From contig NZ_FZMR01000019.1 of assembly GCF_900198405.1 (NCBI RefSeq), forward strand, positions 1 to 64,000: a stretch of 64,000 bases of DNA, written 5' to 3'. Within the stretch, counting starts at the first letter, position 1. Every line of letters begins with the position of its first letter. Origin of the DNA: Helicobacter cetorum (GTDB lineage: Bacteria > Campylobacterota > Campylobacteria > Campylobacterales > Helicobacteraceae). The notes beneath the pieces are model-generated. The model made no database searches, was not told where the DNA came from, and saw only the letters and a list, made by a program, of their open reading frames with translations. The translations under genes and the position numbers were made by a program. Positions 16,127 to 23,001 of this stretch are shown in pieces.

Positions 16127-19100
16127 TTAAAACCCAATATTGTAATTCACATAGAAAATATACAAACGCCTATAGGTTACATCAGCACCCGCACTTCTCA
16201 AATACGCTTGATTAATAACAGGGATTTTCATGCCAAATTCCACGCCATGCTGAATGATTTGCGCATGGTTTTTGAACTGCAAGAAACGATAGTGTGTCGC
16301 TCGTGCGAAGTTCGCTCTCAAACCTAAGTTAAAGAAAAATTGGAAATTTGTGGGGTTTAAATGCTTAGGATTATCAAAAGTTGTTTTGATTTGATGATAC
16401 AAAGAGCTATCCCATGTATTACCCGCTAGTTGAATACCACCATAAAACCCCATGTTTAAGGCTTTATCTAAGAAGGTTCTTCTAAAGACATTCCATAGCA
16501 CATCAGTGCCAACCCCATAGGTAAAGATATTTGCTCTAACAATATTATTGAAATTTCCTAATTGGGTATAGCCATAGTCAAAAAACCCATAATAGCGTAA
16601 GCCTACATTTCTTGTGCGCCCAAAGAATTGCTTATAGCCAATCTGCACACCTAAACCATTGCTCACGCCATGCTGAGAGCTTTTACCCGAAATAAATTGG
16701 GGTAAGTAAGGCTCATCATAGCGCTTGACAAGCGAGCCTAGCTGGTCTAGTTGCTGAGAGTATTGGCTCAAATATTCTTTGATAGCTTGCTCATCTTTAG
16801 GCAAATTCCCACCTAAAAGTTCTTTGAGATTTTGAGCAAAAGACTGCACGCTAGAGGTTTTAGAAAATATCACATTCAACAAATCACGCACAACATCAGA
16901 CTGTCCTTGAATACCATTGAGCAGACCGTTACTAGCACTCTCTAAAGAATCTAAAGTGTTTTTATCGGTAATATTAGCACCCACCTGTTGGATTTGAGAA
17001 ATCAAGTTTTTCATCTCAGAGAGATCGCCCACGCCAGATGCAGGCAAAGAAGAGATAATCGCTGAAACGGAATTAAGGGCTAATTTCAGCTGTTGAGCTT
17101 GTATCCCACTACTAAGGTTACACCCATTTGTTTCTTGACATTCTTGATTTATAGTAGTCCATGAAAATGTATTTCCATTGCTACCTTGTATTACATTACC
17201 ACTTTTTACTTGATACCCGAAATTTTGAATAATCACTTCCGCTAATTGTGACATGCTAGTAACTAATACATTTTTGCCGGATCCCCCACTATTTTCCACC
17301 ACTTCAACACCACTACCCAAATTGGTGTTATTATTACTGATAGTGTCATAGAGATTTTGCAAAATACTTGTTAAGCCACTACCATTATTACCAAAAAGGC
17401 TCTGGAGTTCTGTATTTTTTCTTAGACCTATCTTTATAGCTTTTGGCAATTCAGTATTATCGTATTGCAATTGTTGCTGTGCTTGTTCAAGTTGTTGCTG
17501 TGCTTGTTCAAGTTGTTGCTGTGCTTGTTGTTTAAGTTTTTCTTGAGTTGAAGGATTATCAATTGTTCCTTTAAGATTATCAATTGTTCCTTTAAGATTA
17601 TCAATTGTTCCTTGTTGTTTTTGAATATCACTTCTTATACTCGTAGGGTTCAAAACATCTCTTAAATCCGCAATTAAACCTTGAAGACTTATAGACTGAT
17701 TATTACCACCTTTCAAGTCAATCTTGCTCCCGCTGAGCATTGAAACAGCATTATTGCCATTCAATGTAACTTGGCTTGTGCCAAATAAATCTTGCAGACC
17801 TTGAATAGTCTGCTCGTTACTATCTAAGGAGTTTTTGAGCTGCTGACCCTGCGTAATATACATGCCTTGGTTACCTTGCCCCCATAATCCCCCATTAACA
17901 ATATTAGTTCCTACAATCTTTTCATAGGGACTAAAAGTAGCATTTTTCAACTTGCTTTCAAAAGTGCTCAAAGCACCACTATAAAGTGTATCAATTGTAT
18001 TAACTACATTTTGAACTCTTTGTAACAATGTCTCCGTGCTAGAAGCACCACCATCTTTCCCGGGAATTGGCACATTGATACCTTCTAGCACTTTCTTAAT
18101 CTCACTGTTATTGAGCAACACATCTACACCAGCGACTAGCGATTGAATATTAAAAGAAGGGATTGTTGAGTTTAAATCATAAGTGCTGGGATTGTAATAG
18201 CCTGTAGAATCCAGTGCATGCTCTAAAATATTTTGACTACTCGCACCAGATCCAGAAGATACGGCAGTATAATAGCCCTTTGAATCCGTCTGAGTGGTTG
18301 TGTTCCCATTAATCCCCCCTACCCCTAAGTATAGATAGAGATCATGCAAAGCTATCATTAGGGGGTTTAGGATGGAGGAGTCTAAGCTCTGCTGAGTGAT
18401 TTGCCCTAAACCGCTAAGACTATTTACAAAATTTTGCACCGCTAAGGGATTGGATTGAGCTCCTTTTTTCAAATCCTCTAATAAAGCATTATTGTTAGAA
18501 AAATTCAAATACTGCATCATTTTACCTAGTTTACTTAGCGCCTCTATGGTTTGCTGATTGATGATGTTAGTAACTAGAGGATTTTTTTCAGTGGTAAGCT
18601 TACAATTAGCTTGTTTAGAGCAAAAATTAGCAACATCTTTTTCATCTTGCTTAATAGATTCTTGGGAATTTGAAATCACAGAATTAATCGCATTGATAAA
18701 ATCTGTGCTAGTATATCCCGTGCCCTTAAAAGCGGTTTCAAAAAAGTTTTTCCCTAAGCTTGAGTTAGCAAAGGTGCTGATAGATGAATAGTAGATGCTC
18801 CCTAAAGACTCTTGTAAAGAGTTAGGTATCTCTGAGCCTAGAGCACCTACAAATTCTCTCATCTCCCCCAATAAACTCTCAAGGCTCTCTGGAGTTACTC
18901 CTACATTGATACTATTAAGAGTGTTTAGAATATTTACTCCTCCAACAACCGCTTGACCAAACTGCGTTTGAAGGTTTTTTAGAATACTTACTGCAGGCTT
19001 ATAGCTATGAGCTAGTTTAAAATTAATAGATCCAGCCCTAGAGAGCAAGCCATTTAAAAGTAGTTGCAAGCCTTGAGTATTATAAAGATTTTTATCGTTA

Positions 19101-19501
19101 TCAAAGCGTTTTTGAGCAGCTTGAGAAATAGTGCCAATGTTTCCTACTGGTACCCAGTAACTAGAGTAGCCACTTTCAACCATGCTTGAGAGAGTGCTAA
19201 ACAAAGTGTTAGAGGTAAAGGCTAGAATACCATTATTTCCAGCCATACCAGAGCCAATATTCCTAAAATCTTGGATAATATTGTTTCTTAAGGTTCTACC
19301 CTTATTATTGATTTGTTGTTGCGTGCCACCGATTTGATAACCTATCCCCATATAAAAACCATCATCTTCAGCCAGCATAGTGCATAAAGGGATGCTCAAG
19401 GCTAGAGTGGTTTTAAAGGCCAAATTTTTAAGCATGTTTTTAGATTTAAATAATTGTTTTTTGCTCATTCTATTACCTTTCTTACCATCCATATTAATCA
19501 T
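16127..19501 (-). CDS. Large Hop-family outer-membrane protein / adhesin
   Basis: 1124 residues with a signal peptide ending before AEDDGFYMGIGYQ, the Hop N-terminal motif shared with BabA and SabA. A C-terminal beta-barrel region starts around YKQFFGRTRNVGLRYYGFFDYG and ends in aromatic residues (YNIGF), as porin-like proteins do. The extracellular middle is Asn/Ser/Gln-rich with a paired-cysteine segment (FCSKQANC). Two heptad tracts, GTIDNLK and QAQQQLE, three copies each, give a predicted coiled coil near residues 624-678. The start could be the ATG at 19501 (AGGA upstream, 3 bases after the preceding Hop gene) or the ATG 11 codons later. Ligand unknown. Confidence 0.85.
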   Translation of the reverse strand: MINMDGKKGNRMSKKQLFKSKNMLKNLAFKTTLALSIPLCTMLAEDDGFYMGIGYQIGGTQQQINNKGRTLRNNIIQDFRNIGSGMAGNNGILAFTSNTLFSTLSSMVESGYSSYWVPVGNIGTISQAAQKRFDNDKNLYNTQGLQLLLNGLLSRAGSINFKLAHSYKPAVSILKNLQTQFGQAVVGGVNILNTLNSINVGVTPESLESLLGEMREFVGALGSEIPNSLQESLGSIYYSSISTFANSSLGKNFFETAFKGTGYTSTDFINAINSVISNSQESIKQDEKDVANFCSKQANCKLTTEKNPLVTNIINQQTIEALSKLGKMMQYLNFSNNNALLEDLKKGAQSNPLAVQNFVNSLSGLGQITQQSLDSSILNPLMIALHDLYLYLGVGGINGNTTTQTDSKGYYTAVSSGSGASSQNILEHALDSTGYYNPSTYDLNSTIPSFNIQSLVAGVDVLLNNSEIKKVLEGINVPIPGKDGGASSTETLLQRVQNVVNTIDTLYSGALSTFESKLKNATFSPYEKIVGTNIVNGGLWGQGNQGMYITQGQQLKNSLDSNEQTIQGLQDLFGTSQVTLNGNNAVSMLSGSKIDLKGGNNQSISLQGLIADLRDVLNPTSIRSDIQKQQGTIDNLKGTIDNLKGTIDNPSTQEKLKQQAQQQLEQAQQQLEQAQQQLQYDNTELPKAIKIGLRKNTELQSLFGNNGSGLTSILQNLYDTISNNNTNLGSGVEVVENSGGSGKNVLVTSMSQLAEVIIQNFGYQVKSGNVIQGSNGNTFSWTTINQECQETNGCNLSSGIQAQQLKLALNSVSAIISSLPASGVGDLSEMKNLISQIQQVGANITDKNTLDSLESASNGLLNGIQGQSDVVRDLLNVIFSKTSSVQSFAQNLKELLGGNLPKDEQAIKEYLSQYSQQLDQLGSLVKRYDEPYLPQFISGKSSQHGVSNGLGVQIGYKQFFGRTRNVGLRYYGFFDYGYTQLGNFNNIVRANIFTYGVGTDVLWNVFRRTFLDKALNMGFYGGIQLAGNTWDSSLYHQIKTTFDNPKHLNPTNFQFFFNLGLRANFARATHYRFLQFKNHAQIIQHGVEFGMKIPVINQAYLRSAGADVTYRRLYIFYVNYNIGF
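17471..17530 (-). repeat. 21-bp tandem repeat (QAQQQLE heptad)
   Basis: Nearly three exact copies of a 21-base unit (TTGTTGCTGTGCTTGTTCAAG on the plus strand less its last base in the third copy) inside the large Hop gene. Each unit encodes seven residues, so copy-number change keeps frame. Confidence 0.85.
17554..17612 (-). repeat. 21-bp tandem repeat (GTIDNLK heptad)
   Basis: Nearly three copies of a different 21-base unit starting GATTATCAATTG on the plus strand, 24 bases from the previous array. It also encodes seven residues per unit and extends the same predicted coiled coil. Confidence 0.85.
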
Positions 19502-19504
19502 GTT

Positions 19505-21382
19505 TTAAAATCCTACCGTATAGCCAATATAGAAACTAAAGCTACGAATATAGCTCGCCGTAACTCCCGCTGTATGCACATAGCGATGATAAATCGTAGG
19601 GATTTTAACGCCAATTTCTATGCCTTGATGCAAAGTATGCCCTCTAGCATCCCGTCTAGAGAAATTCGTTCTAATCCCTAAATCAAAAAGAAATTGGAAT
19701 GATGAACTATTGGTTTTTGGCTTTTCTCCATTAATTTGGTTTACAATATTAGTAAACCAACTCTGTCCTGCAAGCTGTCCTCCAATAAAAAATCCTAGCG
19801 TAGTCTTTTCCCTCTTTCTAGAGCGTTCAAACACATTGTAGAGAAAATCTGAGCCAGCTCCATAAGTAACGAGATTTGCTCCTACTTGCTGATTTCCATT
19901 GCCAAAATTAGCATAGCCATAGTCTAAAAACGCATAATAGCGGGCACCAATATTACGCTTACGACCAAAGAATTGTTTATAACCCATTTTAGTGCCAAAA
20001 CCATTCATATCACCTGATTGAGAGAATTTGAGCGTTTGGAGATTGGGTAAATAGGATACCTTATAAAGCTCACTCACTCCTTGAGTTAGAGCATCAAGAC
20101 CACCTTGCACAAGATTTTTACTCGCCATAAGCCCTTTGAGATTGCTTTTTACGATGTCTTGTTCGGTAATAGCTTTTGGCACTCCTAATTCTGGATTTGC
20201 CGCTATCATCACTTTATTGCTCACTGAATTATGGCCAATACTAGCGGGCAAGTTACAAATATTGTCTCCAATATTACAAACAGTTTTGAAAATATAGGTG
20301 CCTAGCTTGGAAGTCTCATTTTTGAGTGTTTCACCCGCCTGTACTAACGCTTGCAATTGTTTGAGCGTAGAGTTCGCTCCTAAAAGGGCAGACTGGCTTG
20401 AGAAGTCTTGCATACCCGTTGCCACATCGCCTACACTCACGCCCGTAGCATCTCCATAAGTATAAGTAGGACATTGCGATTTTCCCTTAGACCCGCAATT
20501 ACGCTGCTGAGATTGAGGGTAATTCCAATAAAAAGGGTTCGTAGAAGCCTTGGGATCAAGAGCATTTTGCATACTCCCAGAGCCAAAATCCATCGCTTGC
20601 AAAAGGAAGTTATAGAGCTGTTGAGCACCATTTTGCATAGTCGTGCCGGGAGCTGGGTTAAGATTGCTGGTGCTACTCGTATCACAAGTTGTGCCACTAC
20701 CACAGCCCCCTTCTGGTGAACTGCCACTTTGGTTATTAATCGATTTATTAGCGTTATAAGGCACATTTTGGATGCCTGCTACATCGGTGAGAGCTAAATC
20801 AATCGCTTGAGCCGCAGCAAACATCGCCTCTGTAACACTTATAGGAGTGCTAAAACCCTTTTCAGCTAGAGTCCAGTATTTTCCTGTGGCTTGATTTACC
20901 CCTAAAAGAGGGATAGGCTCATTTAGACCTAGCACTAAACCTTCTGGGTTTTTAGCAAATCCTGGCTGCTGGGATTTAGTTAGGAGGGTTTGTAAAATAG
21001 CTAGAGAATCATCTAACACCGAAGGATTGTAGCTCCCAGCTAGAGGGTAAGGTTTGCCATCTACAGTCAGAGAGCAAGCACCATTTTCAGCGGAACATAA
21101 GGAACTCATAAGTTCTCTGGTCTTATCTCCTAAGATATCAAGATAGTATGCTAAGGGGACTGCAGAACTATTGATTCTTTGTGAGCTCTGCCTAATAAAA
21201 GAACGCAGTTCCTGAGCCTTCGCATAGCCCGGATTTTTAATCTTTTGATTCGCTAAGCTTGCTTGATAGTCTATCTGAAAAAAGAAGCCATCTTCTTCAG
21301 CACTCAGCTCACTCATACACAAGCTTGCTATAAAAGGGACGCAAATCGCTCTCAAATGCCATTTTTTTGAAAAATTTTTCAA
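19505..21382 (-). CDS. Hop-family outer-membrane protein
   Basis: 625 residues with a signal peptide ending SELSA before EEDGFFFQIDYQ, the Hop N-terminal pattern. Its C-terminal beta-barrel domain (KQFFGRKRNIGARYYAFLDYG onward, ending YIGYTVGF) is closely related to that of the next gene. Cysteine-bounded loops (CGSGTTC, CGSKGKSQC) lie mid-protein. The start is a TTG at 21382, preceded by AAAGGAG seven bases away, with a T8 run overlapping the start codon. It is the first gene of a two-gene operon. By position it matches the H. pylori hopF/hopG region (HP0252/0254), but orthology is not established. Confidence 0.85.
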   Translation of the reverse strand: MKNFSKKWHLRAICVPFIASLCMSELSAEEDGFFFQIDYQASLANQKIKNPGYAKAQELRSFIRQSSQRINSSAVPLAYYLDILGDKTRELMSSLCSAENGACSLTVDGKPYPLAGSYNPSVLDDSLAILQTLLTKSQQPGFAKNPEGLVLGLNEPIPLLGVNQATGKYWTLAEKGFSTPISVTEAMFAAAQAIDLALTDVAGIQNVPYNANKSINNQSGSSPEGGCGSGTTCDTSSTSNLNPAPGTTMQNGAQQLYNFLLQAMDFGSGSMQNALDPKASTNPFYWNYPQSQQRNCGSKGKSQCPTYTYGDATGVSVGDVATGMQDFSSQSALLGANSTLKQLQALVQAGETLKNETSKLGTYIFKTVCNIGDNICNLPASIGHNSVSNKVMIAANPELGVPKAITEQDIVKSNLKGLMASKNLVQGGLDALTQGVSELYKVSYLPNLQTLKFSQSGDMNGFGTKMGYKQFFGRKRNIGARYYAFLDYGYANFGNGNQQVGANLVTYGAGSDFLYNVFERSRKREKTTLGFFIGGQLAGQSWFTNIVNQINGEKPKTNSSSFQFLFDLGIRTNFSRRDARGHTLHQGIEIGVKIPTIYHRYVHTAGVTASYIRSFSFYIGYTVGF

Positions 21383-21542
21383 AAAAAACTCCTTTGTTTT
21401 AATTATCTGAAAGATTTAGCCTAAAGCTCCTTAAGAGAACTCTAAGCCTACTTGCCAAAGCAATCCTAAATAGAGACTACTCGAGAACTCAAGTATAAAA
21501 AAGCCAAAATACTGAATTTAAAACACTCTTGTTAGTCTTTCT

Positions 21543-21548
21543 ATTATA
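21543..21548 (-). promoter_or_regulatory. Probable Hop operon -10 box
   Basis: On the minus strand TGATATAAT, an extended -10, about 160 bases before the TTG start of the 625-residue Hop gene. The leader would be about 150 bases long. The G11 tract at 21631-21641 lies about 85 bases upstream of this box. Confidence 0.45.
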
Positions 21549-21630
21549 TCATAAAAAATAATTGGTTTTAACCTTAAAGTAATGCAAATTTAAAAGTAAT
21601 GTAGTTTTAGAGAAGTTTTACTTCTAAAAG

Positions 21631-21641
21631 CCCCCCCCCCC
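21631..21641. repeat. C11/G11 homopolymer tract
   Basis: Eleven consecutive C on the plus strand in the intergenic region between peptide copy 3 and the Hop operon. Tracts of this length are slippage-prone in Helicobacter, and intergenic tracts near adhesin promoters can tune expression. Confidence 0.9.
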
Positions 21642-21710
21642 AATGTTACCAAAAGTAAAGTTTTAATAAAAAAATGAGCCTAAGTTTTATGAGATTAACA
21701 AGAAAGCATG

Positions 21711-21752
21711 ATGAAAACATTGCAATAAAGAGAGAGCTTAAAAAGCTCTCTC
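21711..21752 (-). terminator. 3' hairpin and start-complementary tail, copy 3
   Basis: On the minus strand GAGAGAGCTT pairs with AAGCTCTCTC around a 3-base loop, followed by TTTATTGCAATGTTTTCAT. The tail (21711-21726) is identical to the other copies and pairs with this copy's start region with one bulged base and two G-U pairs. Confidence 0.6.
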
Positions 21753-21758
21753 AAGGTT

Positions 21759-21818
21759 TTAACAACAAAAAGTTACTAAAACCATGCACAAAAGTGCTAT
21801 AATCACAATGTATTTCAT
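21759..21818 (-). CDS. 19-residue hydrophobic peptide, copy 3
   Basis: Encodes MKYIVIIALLCMVLVTFCC after AAGGAG. It lies on the far side of the two Hop genes, in opposite orientation to copies 1 and 2. The last residue is Cys in place of Tyr. Leader, antisense -10 box, hairpin and tail are all kept. Function unknown; candidate type I toxin. Confidence 0.7.
   Translation of the reverse strand: MKYIVIIALLCMVLVTFCC
21795..21803 (+). promoter_or_regulatory. Antisense extended -10 box in peptide copy 3
   Basis: TGCTATAAT on the plus strand, opposite the peptide ORF and at the same codon positions as in the other copies. It would drive RNA rightward across the start codon and leader. Confidence 0.55.
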
Positions 21819-21908
21819 GTGATTGCTCCTTAAATGAATTTAGGGGCAACCGCCTAGAGAAGTTGAGACCTTCTTTAAGCGGTGCAACTTCCCTAAAATG
21901 TGATTATA
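21819..21908 (-). promoter_or_regulatory. Promoter and structured leader, peptide unit copy 3
   Basis: TATAAT on the minus strand at 21908-21903, with TAGGG seven bases downstream, as in copies 1 and 2. The nested leader hairpin and the competing 5' pairing are kept, and GGTTGCCCC can pair with the Shine-Dalgarno segment GGAGCAATC. Confidence 0.7.
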
Positions 21909-21942
21909 ACTTAAAGCCCTTTTAATTTTTCTTTTTTTTAAA

Positions 21943-22038
21943 GATATTTTTATATAGCTTTTACTCGTTGCATTGATAATATTGATAATAATATAAGAAT
22001 GCCAAAGGTGTTTTTATACTCACATAATAAAGAGCTTG
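21943..22038 (-). repeat. Inverted repeat block, right arm
   Basis: Counterpart of 15962-16052 in opposite orientation, directly upstream of the promoter of peptide copy 3. Together with the peptide units it makes the two Hop genes flanked by inverted homologous DNA. The remaining part of 21909-22143 shows no gene. Confidence 0.55.
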
Positions 22039-22143
22039 ACAAAGTCAATCGATAGTTTCTTTTTAAATTAAAATGGTTATTTCAACAATAAAAAATAAAG
22101 TCTCTCTATAATCTTAAATGGTTTGATAAGCCGCAATGCTTTA

Positions 22144-22929
22144 TTAAGGGATTTTGGACAATAACTCCCTTACTTCTTGTAAAAAATTATGCATTTTTGC
22201 ATAATTTCCTTTAAAAAATTCTATGTAAGGAGTGTAGTTATTGCTCTCATAATATTCTATCATAGCCCCTCTATATTGTTTATAGCATTCTTTATTATCC
22301 TCTAAAATGACTAAAGGCATGATATTGTGATTTTTTAAAGCGATAAATTGCATACATCTTGCGGTGCGTTTGTTGCAATCTTCAAAATATTGTAAATAAC
22401 ATAAATTATTATGCAAAAAAATAGCTTGCTCAAAAGGGTTTTCTATTTTATCTATTTGAGTAAAAACAAACTTCATTTCAGCATGCAATCTATCCCCTGT
22501 GCTTAAAGGCAAATAAGAAGTGCCGCTAATGCCACTTAGATTATGTTTTCGCATAGTGCCTTGATTAAATTTAAGAACTAATTCTTCACTTAAAATGGAG
22601 TGTAATTCTAAGCAAGTTTCTAAATTCAATTTTAAATCATTGTTTAAGATAAAATCAAAGGCTTTTTTTAAATTGAGTATCATTTTGGCATCGCTATATT
22701 TTTTACCTCCAGCTGTTAGCCCCTCTTCTAATAAAGAAAGCGTGTCTAGTTTATTGTAAGTATTGCCCTCAATTTGAGCGCTTGAATAAATAAAATCAAA
22801 GCCTAGTTTTTCAAACAAGCCCTTAGCATTTTTAAATTCATCAAAAGGACAAATAAGGCTATTAAGTTCTTTCTTTTCTTTAGCATTTAAAATTTGCAAG
22901 TTATTAAGGGCATTAGGATTATATTGCAT
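22144..22929 (-). CDS. Fic-fold protein with altered active site
   Basis: 261 residues with a Fic/DOC fold. Fic proteins usually transfer AMP from ATP to target proteins. The N-terminal inhibitory motif (S/T)xxxE(G/N) appears as SAQIEGN at 50-56, so this is a class II, self-inhibited type. The core motif, normally HPFx(D/E)GN(G/K)R, reads QYFEDCNKR at residues 180-188: the catalytic His is Gln180 and the Gly is Cys185, while Asn186, Lys187 and Arg188 remain. AMP transfer by the standard mechanism therefore looks unlikely. It stands alone between peptide copy 3 and the FecA-like gene, with no visible antitoxin gene. Confidence 0.82.
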   Translation of the reverse strand: MQYNPNALNNLQILNAKEKKELNSLICPFDEFKNAKGLFEKLGFDFIYSSAQIEGNTYNKLDTLSLLEEGLTAGGKKYSDAKMILNLKKAFDFILNNDLKLNLETCLELHSILSEELVLKFNQGTMRKHNLSGISGTSYLPLSTGDRLHAEMKFVFTQIDKIENPFEQAIFLHNNLCYLQYFEDCNKRTARCMQFIALKNHNIMPLVILEDNKECYKQYRGAMIEYYESNNYTPYIEFFKGNYAKMHNFLQEVRELLSKIP

Positions 22930-23001
22930 AAAATTTGCCTTTTAGTTTTGGTTCTCATTTTAGTTTAGCAAATTTTAATTGCCTTACCAAAAATTTCTAG
23001 C

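Noticed and set aside
17471-17612. Possible CRISPR-like array
   Set aside because: The repeats are directly adjoining 21-bp units without spacers and lie in frame inside a protein gene.
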